The notes under the pieces: generated by a model | Database searches by the model: none | Seen by the model: only the letters and a program-made list of their open reading frames with translations | What the model was told of the DNA's origin: nothing | Assembly (NCBI GenBank): GCA_946480525.1 | Contig: CAMLLA010000002.1 | Span: 1 to 38,608, forward strand | From: an uncultured Asticcacaulis sp. | GTDB lineage: Bacteria > Pseudomonadota > Alphaproteobacteria > Caulobacterales > Caulobacteraceae | Reading direction: 5' to 3' | Length of the DNA stretch: 38,608 bases | Position numbers and translations under genes: made by a program | Part shown: one piece after another, positions 1 through 7,604 of the stretch | Position numbering within the stretch: the first letter of the stretch is position 1 | Layout of the letters: each line of letters starts with the position of its first letter

Positions 1-1542
1 CACGCCGAGCTTCTGGGCGGCCCGGGCGGTGTTGCCGGCGATCTCATGCGTGGCGGCACCCTGCTGTTCGACCGCCGCAGCAATCACGGACGAGATCGAC
101 TGGATATCGCCGATGGTCGAGACGATCTTGCCGATCGACTGGACGCTGCGGTTGGTCGCCTGCTGGATCTGTTCGATTTTGGTCGAAATGTCCTTGGTCG
201 CGCGTGAGGTTTGGGTCGCAAGGTCCTTGACCTCCGAAGCCACAACCGCAAAGCCCTTGCCGGCGTCACCGGCGCGGGCGGCTTCGATTGTCGCATTCAG
301 CGCCAGAAGGTTGGTCTGGGCAGCGATGTCGCTGATCAGTTTGACGACTTCGCCGATACCGGACGCGGCTGCGGTCAGGGTCTGGATTTCCGTCTCGGTA
401 ACGGCGACGTCGCTGACCGCCGCCCTGGCGACGCCGGCCGACTGGCTCACCTGGCTATTGATCTCCTGAACCGACGAAGACATTTCCTCCGTGGCCGCCG
501 CAACGGTCTGGACATTGGCCGCTGCTTCCTCGGCGGCTCCCGACACGACCTGAGCCTGCCGGGAGGTCTCCTCGGCGGTGGCGGCCAGGCTTTGCGCCGC
601 GTCCGACACTTCCGCCGAAGAATGCACGAAGGCCGAGGCGATCGCGCCCATGCTGGCTTCGAAAGCGTCGGCGATGGCAAGCCGCTCTTCACGGACACGC
701 AGCGCTGTCTGACGTTCCTGATCGGCAGCCTGATGGCGCAACCGATCGGCCTCTTCGAGGGCCAGGCGGAACTGCTCGACCGTCCGCCCCATGGCGCCCA
801 GTTCGTCCTTCCTGTCCAGGCCTGGAACCGACGCCGTCAACTCGCCCCTGGAGATCGACGACATCGCCATATCAAGACGACGCATCGGCAGGCTTAAGCC
901 CGACCGCGTCAGCCAGAAGGCGGCGGCAAAAACGAGCGCCAGGCCAGCCAGGACCGAAAACGTCGTCGTGCGCTGGGCGGATTTGGTTTGCGCAACCAGA
1001 CGTTCGGCCAGGCGTTCGTTCGCCGCGACATTCGTGTCGACTTCGTGGGTCATGGCACTCATGAGAGCGACCAGCCGGGGACTGCATTCACTATTCATTT
1101 CGCCGATGGCCAGATCCCGCTGCCCCGCCTTGCCATGCGATATAGCCTGGCCGCAAGCCGTCGACATCGCGGAGCTAAACGTATCGCGAAAGCCTTCAAG
1201 CTTCGCTTTCTGATCGGGCATACGGGTTATGGCGGTCGCAATCTCGGCCGCAAAGGCGTGCTGGCCCTTGGCAATGTCTTCGCTCGCCTTGGCGACCTCA
1301 TCCGGCGTTTCCGAAACGATCAGCTTGAGGATCGAGCGCGCGGTCCATGCCGTATGCCGGTTGGCGCGCGCCAGGGCCGTCGTACCCTGGGCCGATCCGG
1401 TCAATCCTTCGTGGTAGGATTGCCCTATGGCCGACATTTGCCCGTTGGCAAAAACGAGGGCGAAGACCGACACTGCTCCGAGCGCGGAAAGCAGGAGCAA
1501 TACCTTCGCAACGGCGGGCAGGTGTTTGAAGGAAAGGTGCAT
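1..1542 (-). CDS. Methyl-accepting chemotaxis protein, C-terminus beyond window
   Basis: Membrane chemoreceptor that signals through CheA and CheW. The reading frame is open from 1542 to the window edge (514 codons), so the C-terminus is missing. A first membrane segment lies at about residues 10-33, a periplasmic, mostly helical region with two cysteines (about 34-190) follows, then a second membrane segment (about 190-212), a HAMP-like stretch and the cytoplasmic signalling coiled coil. The hairpin-tip motif [20 protein letters not shown] is present and continues [11 protein letters not shown]. The start is the ATG at 1542 with AGGA about 8 bases upstream. The ligand cannot be predicted. 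The family call is firm; neighbours give no clue to its role. Confidence 0.95.
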   Translation of the reverse strand, partial: MHLSFKHLPAVAKVLLLLSALGAVSVFALVFANGQMSAIGQSYHEGLTGSAQGTTALARANRHTAWTARSILKLIVSETPDEVAKASEDIAKGQHAFAAEIATAITRMPDQKAKLEGFRDTFSSAMSTACGQAISHGKAGQRDLAIGEMNSECSPRLVALMSAMTHEVDTNVAANERLAERLVAQTKSAQRTTTFSVLAGLALVFAAAFWLTRSGLSLPMRRLDMAMSSISRGELTASVPGLDRKDELGAMGRTVEQFRLALEEADRLRHQAADQERQTALRVREERLAIADAFEASMGAIASAFVHSSAEVSDAAQSLAATAEETSRQAQVVSGAAEEAAANVQTVAAATEEMSSSVQEINSQVSQSAGVARAAVSDVAVTETEIQTLTAAASGIGEVVKLISDIAAQTNLLALNATIEAARAGDAGKGFAVVASEVKDLATQTSRATKDISTKIEQIQQATNRSVQSIGKIVSTIGDIQSISSVIAAAVEQQGAATHEIAGNTARAAQKLGV

Positions 1543-1751
1543 GGCGAAATCCTGGGACGCAACTAATAACGCTGTTAGGTTCGACTCAGGAGATTAACAA
1601 TGGCTAAAAAAGACTGACAGGATGGAAATTTGTATCTTGCCGCACAAAATCCAGACGTGCCGCGCGCCAGGCAGGAAACGGTGGCAAGCCGGCCTGATGC
1701 TTGCGGGCATTGCGTTTCACTAATGATCATACTGCTTATAGACAGGAAGCA

Positions 1752-1767
1752 TTGTAATCGATATCAA
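1752..1767. promoter_or_regulatory. Candidate LacI-family operator
   Basis: TTGTAATCGATATCAA is an imperfect palindrome centred on the CG typical of LacI-family operators; six of eight half-site positions match. Its left half TTGTAATC is identical to the left half of the site at 26898-26917. It lies about 165 bases upstream of the GMC small-subunit start. No LacI-type regulator gene is in the window. Confidence 0.4.
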
Positions 1768-1851
1768 TTCATGGCCTCGCGCACGTTGACACTCCTGCAG
1801 AGGCCGAAAAACAAAAACGGCTTTACGGTAGCGCCCGCGCGCCTGCTGACC

Positions 1852-1887
1852 TTGCGCTTCGGCGCAGGCGTGTCAGTATGGTATGAC
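1852..1887 (+). promoter_or_regulatory. Possible promoter with TATGGTATGAC element
   Basis: TTGCGC (1852-1857) is followed after 19 bases by TATGGTATGAC (1877-1887). The same arrangement, TTGACC-19-TATGGTATCAC, occurs before the TonB-dependent receptor at 29326-29361. It could be a promoter -10 region or a regulator site. TGTCA and TGACA also form a short inverted repeat across 1871-1888. Confidence 0.3.
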
Positions 1888-1929
1888 AATATTGGATGAT
1901 CGGGTACCCGAACCCGACGGGAGAGAGAC

Positions 1930-2529
1930 ATGGATACGCGCCGGCAGGTCCTGCAGGGGCTGATTTTCAGCTTAGGCGGCGCTTCAGCGCTCGCCGCCTT
2001 CGACAGCGCCGAAGCCAAGGCAAAGGCGAAGCCAAAACCAAAGGCCGGTTCGAAGCCCAAGGCAGCGGCCAAGCCAAAGCTCGCCTTTTACAGCGCCGAA
2101 GAGCTGGCGCTCGTCACCTTCCTGGCCGACAGGATCATCCCGCGCACCGACACTCCGGGCGCGCTGGATGCCGGCGTGCCGGCCTATATGGACCACCTTT
2201 ACGCGACCTGGGCCTCGGAAAAGACCAAGGCGGCGCACCACGCGCAATTGGCGACCATCATCGGCCATCTCGACCGTCTGACCGAGGCCCAGCCGCTGGA
2301 GGCCGGCAAACGCGACGCTCAACGCCTCAAGGCGCTGGAAGCCCTGGATGCCGCGGCGTTTGCGCCAGGTGCGAAACACTGGGAATACCGCAACGTTAAA
2401 TCGCTGATCGCCACGGTCTATTACGTGTCGGAACCCGGCGCGACACAGGAACTGCAATATGAACCCGTCCCGGGCCATTGGATCGCTTCGGCGCCGATCG
2501 CTGAAATCGGCCGGACATGGGCGCTTTAA
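1930..2529 (+). CDS. Gluconate 2-dehydrogenase subunit 3 family protein (GMC small subunit)
   Basis: Small (gamma-type) subunit of a periplasmic FAD-dependent sugar or polyol dehydrogenase, 199 aa. The N-terminus has a twin-arginine-like signal (TRRQVLQG followed by a hydrophobic stretch), then a Lys/Ala/Pro-rich linker at about residues 33-55, then the subunit-3 domain (FYSAEELALVTFLADRIIPR). In known gluconate and glucose dehydrogenases this subunit carries the Tat signal and helps export the flavoprotein, which has none. The flavoprotein gene begins 11 bases downstream, so the two form an operon. The ATG follows a GGGAGAGAGAC ribosome site. Substrate is not determinable. Confidence 0.85.
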   Translation: MDTRRQVLQGLIFSLGGASALAAFDSAEAKAKAKPKPKAGSKPKAAAKPKLAFYSAEELALVTFLADRIIPRTDTPGALDAGVPAYMDHLYATWASEKTKAAHHAQLATIIGHLDRLTEAQPLEAGKRDAQRLKALEALDAAAFAPGAKHWEYRNVKSLIATVYYVSEPGATQELQYEPVPGHWIASAPIAEIGRTWAL

Positions 2530-2540
2530 GGAATACCGTG

Positions 2541-4256
2541 ATGAGTGAATTCGACGCGATCGTCATAGGCTCGGGCATGAGCGGCGGCTGGGCCGCCAAG
2601 GAACTGAGCGAAAAGGGCCTGAAGGTCCTGGTCCTCGAACGCGGCCGCGAGCTGAGCGTCGAGAAGGACTATACCGACATGCTCCTGCCGTGGGAGCTGC
2701 CCAATCTCGACCGCATCAACGAGGACGAGCTGAAGAAATCCTATCCGATGCAGTCGAGATCGGTCGGTTACGCGCTGCACGAAACGACCAAGCACTTCTG
2801 GGTCAAGGAAGACGAGCAGCCCTATGAGACGCCCGCCGATGCACCGTTCGAATGGGTGCGCGGCTATCATTCCGGCGGCAAGTCGCTTTTGTGGTCCCGG
2901 CAATCCTACCGCTTCGGCCCGCAGGATTTCGAGAGCAACAAGAAGGACGGCCACGGCGTCGACTGGCCCATCCGCTATGAAGACCTGGCGCCGTGGTACG
3001 ACCACGTCGAACGCTTCGCCGGAATTTCAGGCGACCGCGACGGCATCCCGTCCCTGCCCGATGGCATCTTTCAGCCGGCCTTCGAGCTGACCGCGCCGGA
3101 AAAGGCGTTCAAGGAACGCGTTGCCAAGGCCTTTCCATCACGCCACGTCATCGCAGCCCGGGTCGCCCACCTGACGCAACCCACCCAGGAGCAGATGGAC
3201 CTGGGCCGCGGCCCGTGCCAGGTGCGTAACCACTGCCACCGCGGCTGCTCCTTCGGCGCCTATTTCTCGTCTATGTCGGCAACACTGCCGGCGGCGCGCA
3301 ACACCGGCAATATGACGCTGGTCAGTCATGCCATCGTCCATTCGATCGAATACGATCCGGTGAAAAAACGCGCTTCGGGTGTGCGGGTCATCGATGCCAA
3401 TACCGGTGCGGCCACGGTCTATCGCGCCCGCATCATCTTCCTCAATGCGTCGACCGTCGCATCGACGATGATCATGCTCAATTCGAAATCCGACGCGTTT
3501 CCGACCGGGCTCGCCAACAGCTCGGGCCAACTGGGCCACAACCTGATGGACCATTTCGGCGGCGCCGGCGCCTCAGGCGACATGCCGGAATTCGATCAGT
3601 ATTACCACGCCGGCCGGCGGCCGGGCGGCATCTATGTCGCCAACTACGCCAATATCACGGAACACGACAAACCTTTCCTGCGCGGCTATGGGTTCCAGGG
3701 ATCGTCGCGCCGTCCCGGCTGGTCGGGAGACCGTCCGGGCCTGGGGGCGGCTTTCAAGCAGGCCAATCGTACACCGGGTTCGTGGAATATCGGCATCTCG
3801 GCCTTTGGCGACATGCTGCCCGACTACCGCAACACGATCAGCCTGCATCCGAACAAGGTCGACAAGTGGGGCCTGCCGGTCGCCGTCATCGACTGCCGCC
3901 TGCGTGAGAACGAGCTGAAGCTGATGCAGGCCGCGTCAAAGGACGCCTACGACATGCTGAAGGCGGCGGGCGCGGTCAACATCCACTCGTCCGAGGACGG
4001 TGACGGCGTGACGATGGAGTCGCTGACCTCTCCGGGCAACAAGATCCACGAGATGGGTACGGCGCGCATGGGCCGTGACCCGCGCACCTCGGTTCTGAAT
4101 GGCTGGTGCCAGTCGCACGACGTGCCGAACCTGTTCATCTCGGACGGCGCGTGCATGCCGTCCTCGGCCGTGCAGAACCCGTCCCTGACCTATATGGCGC
4201 TAACCGCCCGTGCGGCCAATCACGCCGCCGAACTGGTGAAGTCCGGGGTGTTGTAG
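2541..4256 (+). CDS. GMC-family FAD-dependent dehydrogenase with predicted 3Fe-4S motif
   Basis: Catalytic subunit of a sugar, polyol or gluconate dehydrogenase, 571 aa. The FAD-binding motif GSGMSGG is at residues 10-16. C226-x5-C232-x3-C236 matches the spacing I recall for the 3Fe-4S ligands of bacterial FAD-glucose dehydrogenase. The C-terminal GMC region has HEMGTARMG and NPSLT. I chose the ATG at 2541, which has AAGGA upstream, over an in-frame ATG at 2517 that would overlap the preceding gene. The protein has no signal peptide, fitting hitchhiker export with the Tat-bearing partner at 1930. Such enzymes usually pass electrons to a cytochrome c subunit, and none is encoded nearby. Confidence 0.88.
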   Translation: MSEFDAIVIGSGMSGGWAAKELSEKGLKVLVLERGRELSVEKDYTDMLLPWELPNLDRINEDELKKSYPMQSRSVGYALHETTKHFWVKEDEQPYETPADAPFEWVRGYHSGGKSLLWSRQSYRFGPQDFESNKKDGHGVDWPIRYEDLAPWYDHVERFAGISGDRDGIPSLPDGIFQPAFELTAPEKAFKERVAKAFPSRHVIAARVAHLTQPTQEQMDLGRGPCQVRNHCHRGCSFGAYFSSMSATLPAARNTGNMTLVSHAIVHSIEYDPVKKRASGVRVIDANTGAATVYRARIIFLNASTVASTMIMLNSKSDAFPTGLANSSGQLGHNLMDHFGGAGASGDMPEFDQYYHAGRRPGGIYVANYANITEHDKPFLRGYGFQGSSRRPGWSGDRPGLGAAFKQANRTPGSWNIGISAFGDMLPDYRNTISLHPNKVDKWGLPVAVIDCRLRENELKLMQAASKDAYDMLKAAGAVNIHSSEDGDGVTMESLTSPGNKIHEMGTARMGRDPRTSVLNGWCQSHDVPNLFISDGACMPSSAVQNPSLTYMALTARAANHAAELVKSGVL

Positions 4257-4266
4257 GCGGATTGAG

Positions 4267-4303
4267 GCTCCACCACCGCTGGCTCCGCCATTGGTGGTGG
4301 GGC
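4267..4303 (+). terminator. Hairpin after GMC operon
   Basis: Arms GCTCCACCACC and GGTGGTGGGGC form an 11-bp stem with one G-U pair and a 15-base loop, beginning 11 bases after the stop codon. There is no T-run, so it is a terminator-like or RNA-stabilising hairpin rather than a textbook terminator. Confidence 0.5.
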
Positions 4304-4392
4304 TGACGCAGGCGCTTCTGGAAGCAAGGGCGCGCTTCATGCTTGGAGCGATGATACGACGCAGTTGAGAGTTCTGAAGAAGGGGGGAGAGG

Positions 4393-5235
4393 TTGGAATT
4401 TCTTTGGCGGTGGCTGGGCCCGAAACCTCGGTCGAAGATCGAGGCGACATTCACGGAGGAGCAGACAGCTTTGATCAGAAGCGTCGCCCTCCCCTCCATT
4501 CGCCTGGAAGCCGGGGGCGAAGGTTTTAGCCGTCTCGGCGGATTGCCGGATTTACCGGAACACATGGACTGGCCCTGTGACGCATCCGGCAAATCCCTGT
4601 CGTTTCTGGCGCAAATCGATCTGAACGCCTTGCCGAATGCGGCGACAAATATGGGCCTGCCCGAAACAGGCGTCCTGTGGTTTTTCTATACGCAGGATCA
4701 GGATACGTGGGGCGGCGACCCGAAGGACAGACTGAAATGGCGCGTCCTTTATTCACCTCAAAACCGGATGACATTCAACGAACGCTGGGCTCCCGACGAC
4801 CTGAAAAAAGGCTATGCCGTCATGCCGTTGCGCTTTCTGGAAATCGAGACCTTTCCCGACCTGGAGGTAATCAGGGCGGCGGGACTTGACTGCCCGGACG
4901 ATCAGCTGGAACTCTATATCGATTATCTGTCGCCTGACCCGGACACACGCCACATCATAGGCGGCTATTGCGACGCTATTCAGGATCCAGACATGCCATT
5001 GCTATGCCAACTGGCGTCGAACGGCATCCCTTGTTATACGCCCGCGCAGAATTCTCCTGAGGCCCAGGCTCTGAGCGGCGGCGCGATGGACTGGCGGCTG
5101 CTGTTGCAGCTGGGGTCGGAAGACAAAGCCAAAATGATGTGGGGCGACGGGGGAAGACTTTACTTCTGGATACGCGAAGACGATTTGAGGGCGGCCCGTT
5201 TCGACACTGTGTGGATGATCGCACAATGCTATTGA
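4393..5235 (+). CDS. DUF1963 (YwqG-like) protein
   Basis: Cytoplasmic protein of 280 aa in the DUF1963/YwqG family, whose function is unknown. Family hallmarks are visible: SRLGGLPDLPEHMDWP, then LSFLAQIDLNALP, then GVLWFFY in the first third, and a C-terminal aromatic beta-rich segment (GGRLYFWIREDDL). Start codon is TTG at 4393, preceded by GGGGGGAGAGG; no nearby ATG or GTG fits the conserved N-terminus as well. It stands alone between the GMC hairpin and an AT-rich gap. Confidence 0.8.
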   Translation: MEFLWRWLGPKPRSKIEATFTEEQTALIRSVALPSIRLEAGGEGFSRLGGLPDLPEHMDWPCDASGKSLSFLAQIDLNALPNAATNMGLPETGVLWFFYTQDQDTWGGDPKDRLKWRVLYSPQNRMTFNERWAPDDLKKGYAVMPLRFLEIETFPDLEVIRAAGLDCPDDQLELYIDYLSPDPDTRHIIGGYCDAIQDPDMPLLCQLASNGIPCYTPAQNSPEAQALSGGAMDWRLLLQLGSEDKAKMMWGDGGRLYFWIREDDLRAARFDTVWMIAQCY

Positions 5236-5618
5236 AGCAGGGCGGCCGACACGGTTCCAATGCCTTGTCATAATGTTGTGCGTATCAGGCAGCACTTCTG
5301 CGAACCTCCGCCCTCCTCCAGCGTTTACGATCAGCTGACTATGAACGTCGGATTAGCCAAGCGAACCGCGTTGCGCGCTTATCTTTCTCACGCATACACT
5401 CTCGTTCAGGCTTCGAACAGCCTTCAGCACAGGCATCAAAATCTATCAATAACACAACAAATGCCTAGATTGCAAAGAAATTATAACAGTATATATAAAT
5501 TTACCAAAGTATATAATTAAATATTGTAAACAATAATCGCGTGTTGACTTGTATATATTCTTGGATAAGTTGCAATCGCCTTCGATATGGAGGTGTTGTA
5601 ATACAGGGAGATATATAC
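5236..5618. other. AT-rich intergenic region
   Basis: A 383-base gap. From about 5430 to 5618 it is markedly AT-rich compared with the rest of the window. An 86-codon open frame at 5260-5520 shows no coding bias and was not accepted. A possible promoter lies at 5544-5571. Confidence 0.6.
5544..5571 (+). promoter_or_regulatory. Possible promoter of the small secreted protein
   Basis: TTGACT (5544-5549) followed after 16 bases by TAAGTT (5566-5571) in an AT-rich setting, about 48 bases before the start codon at 5619. The -10 match is poor. Confidence 0.3.
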
Positions 5619-6014
5619 ATGCGTATCGTTTCCACCATGGTTGCTATTACACTAAGCATGATGTTCGCGAATTCCGCCGACGCAGAGGCTCTGAACGAAG
5701 CCACCCCCACCATCCGCGCCATTGAAACCAACACTCAACCGGCCTCGGTGATCCGCGTCCAGTCGGTGAATAATCCGCCGCATTGCGACAACTGGTCGAT
5801 CAAGCTCAACGCCCCGTCCTACGCGACCGCCAGCGGGACCGTAGGCTTCCTGCACAAATGTTCCGATCCGGACGGCGATACATTGACCGTCACCAGCCCG
5901 GGCACGACCTACAATTTCGTTCTCAATCCCGGCGTATGGACCCTGACGATCCCCTTTTCCGTCTCGGACGGTCGCGGCGGAACCGCTTCGGCCGTGCTGA
6001 CGATCAACCGGTAA
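5619..6014 (+). CDS. Small secreted protein with cadherin-like/Ig-like domain
   Basis: Predicted secreted protein of 131 aa. Residues 1-23 form a signal peptide with a likely cleavage site after ADA. The mature part resembles a single bacterial cadherin-like or VCBS-type beta-sandwich: DPDGDTLTV in the middle and FSVSDGRGGTASAVLTI at the C-terminus. Two cysteines (PHCDNW and HKCSD) may form a disulfide. Such domains normally occur as repeats within large adhesins, so a free-standing single domain is unusual. The start at 5619 has AGGGAG about 8 bases upstream and places the signal peptide at the N-terminus. A strong hairpin follows the stop. Confidence 0.75.
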   Translation: MRIVSTMVAITLSMMFANSADAEALNEATPTIRAIETNTQPASVIRVQSVNNPPHCDNWSIKLNAPSYATASGTVGFLHKCSDPDGDTLTVTSPGTTYNFVLNPGVWTLTIPFSVSDGRGGTASAVLTINR

Positions 6015-6019
6015 TGACG

Positions 6020-6048
6020 TGCGGCCGGGGACGATCACCCCGGCCGCA
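6020..6048 (+). terminator. Strong hairpin after small secreted protein gene
   Basis: Perfect 11-bp arms TGCGGCCGGGG and CCCCGGCCGCA flank a 7-base loop, starting six bases after the stop codon. No T-run follows. It may also serve the convergent halogenase-family gene that ends at 6090. Confidence 0.65.
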
Positions 6049-6089
6049 TCGAACCTTATGAGCCGCCATCTATGATATGATAGGCCGCC

Positions 6090-7604
6090 TTAGCCGTTAT
6101 GCGTGAAATACCGGTCCATCGGCTTCATGTCCGCGACCTTTTCCTTGATAAAGGTCTGCAGCCGCTGAAAATGCCGGGTGACGTCGGCGTCCGGCGTCTG
6201 GTCGACCACCGGATCGTAGGCGCGCGGAATAAGGCCGTGCCCCAGGAAGACAGCATACCAGTCGTGTTCGACGAAAGTTTCATCGTCGTATTCGACCAGA
6301 TGGCCGCGGGCGTCGAACAGCTTGATCTTGTAAGCCAGCGCATCCGGCACGGCCATGTCACGAGACTGGTCCCACATCGGCTCGCCCACACGTTTGTTCA
6401 GTTTGTAGTGGCATATCTGATAGTCGCGCAGGCGCTCCAGACCTGAAGTCACATTCAGGTTGAATTCCTTGCGTTCCGGCGCCATGTCGCGATCGAGCGG
6501 CAGGAGCGAGGTCAGGTGCGACAGCCCAAGCATGATGCTCTGCAAACTGACATTGTCGATCGGATCGAAGACAGCCGCGGCTTCGCCGATACCGATGCAG
6601 TTGCCGACCCACGACTGGCGCAGGCCCGGCGAAAACGTCGCAAAATGCATGTCTGGCGCCAAGGGCAGCCCGGTCAGTTTCGATGCCGTCCTGGCGGCAT
6701 CTGCATCAGCCAGTTCGGCGGCGCGATAGACGAGCTGGACACCGGTGCGATTGCGCAACGGCGTCATCATCGACCAACCCGAACGGAAGGCCGCGACCTG
6801 GCTGAAGGCCGGCAGCGGACTGATCGGCGGCCCCATGGCGGTCATGACGCGGTCGCACGGAAACCATTCGGCCCATGACGCCAAAGGCGCCTGCATCGCG
6901 CCGCCGAGAAGAAGACTCTCCTGACCGGTGGCATCGATGAACAGGTCGCCGCCAAGCGCGTGTCCGTTCGCCAGCTGCACCGAGGCGATATCACCGCTTG
7001 CCGGATCACGCGTCACGCCGCCGATGCCGGCGGCTTCGACGTGCATCACCCCGCCACGCGCCAGAAGCAGTTGCTTCAGGACCTGACAATAGGCCACCGC
7101 ATCGAAATGGTAGCCGTAGTCGCACTCCGCGACCTCATCGATTTCGTTGTCGGGAAGGAAGAAGCGCCCCTTGCCGGCGGCCGTGGCGTTAAGGGAGAAG
7201 GTGTCGAAAGGCGCCGCCTGCCCTTTCTTGTGCGCCCGGACCCAGAACTGGTGGAAGCGCACGCGGTTGATCGCCGACCCATAGGTGCCATAGGGGTGCG
7301 TGAAGGGCGGCTCTGTGCCGGAAAACCCGACGAAGCGCTGGCCCAGGGTGAAGGTCGCCTGCGCCGTCCCCATCAGCGGCCCTTCGGGAATATTCAGAAG
7401 GCTGTGAAAAGCCTGCTGATTGCGCAGGGTGGGGATGACGTCGACGAAGGACCGGCGCGACGGCAGCTCGACCGCGATGATTTCCAGCGCCGTGCGATGG
7501 TACGACGCCCTCAGAATGCTGGCGGCCAGCCAGAGTGCTTCGTCGCGTCCGACGATGACGACCTTGCGGATCTTGTTTGCTTCAGACATGTTTGCTTCAG
7601 ACAC
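6090..7604 (-). CDS. Degenerate flavin-dependent (tryptophan) halogenase-family protein
   Basis: Protein of 504 aa that aligns along its length with the canonical halogenase-type protein encoded just upstream, but every family signature is altered. The GxGxxG flavin loop reads GRDEAL, the TFK lysine is TFT (Thr86), WxWxIP reads WSMMTP, and the PLEST glutamate region reads PIDNVS. The frame is intact, so it is probably a functional but non-halogenating homologue, perhaps a partner or binding protein. I chose the GTG at 7604, with AAGGGGG upstream. It overlaps the preceding gene's stop by 8 bases, implying translational coupling. The ATG at 7589 is an alternative start. Confidence 0.75.
   Translation of the reverse strand: MSEANMSEANKIRKVVIVGRDEALWLAASILRASYHRTALEIIAVELPSRRSFVDVIPTLRNQQAFHSLLNIPEGPLMGTAQATFTLGQRFVGFSGTEPPFTHPYGTYGSAINRVRFHQFWVRAHKKGQAAPFDTFSLNATAAGKGRFFLPDNEIDEVAECDYGYHFDAVAYCQVLKQLLLARGGVMHVEAAGIGGVTRDPASGDIASVQLANGHALGGDLFIDATGQESLLLGGAMQAPLASWAEWFPCDRVMTAMGPPISPLPAFSQVAAFRSGWSMMTPLRNRTGVQLVYRAAELADADAARTASKLTGLPLAPDMHFATFSPGLRQSWVGNCIGIGEAAAVFDPIDNVSLQSIMLGLSHLTSLLPLDRDMAPERKEFNLNVTSGLERLRDYQICHYKLNKRVGEPMWDQSRDMAVPDALAYKIKLFDARGHLVEYDDETFVEHDWYAVFLGHGLIPRAYDPVVDQTPDADVTRHFQRLQTFIKEKVADMKPMDRYFTHNG
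7574..7603. repeat. Perfect 15-bp tandem duplication at the start of the degenerate halogenase gene
   Basis: TGTTTGCTTCAGACA occurs twice in tandem (7574-7588 and 7589-7603). On the coding strand it encodes the repeated peptide SEAN-M-SEAN and creates two possible starts, GTG at 7604 and ATG at 7589. Confidence 0.9.

Larger units (their letters stand above)
1543..1929. other. Divergent intergenic region between MCP and GMC dehydrogenase genes
   Basis: This 387-base region separates two divergent genes and holds no convincing gene. It contains a LacI-type palindrome (1752-1767), a possible promoter with the TATGGTATGAC element (1852-1887), and a weak inverted repeat GCAAGC/GCTTGC (1684-1704). 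A five-codon ORF (ATG at 1600, TGA at 1615-1617) follows a good AGGAG sequence, but its meaning is unknown. Confidence 0.6.

Noticed and set aside
5260..5520. 86-codon open frame in the AT-rich gap
   Set aside because: No ribosome site, low-complexity composition and no coding bias; it overlaps the probable promoter region of the next gene.
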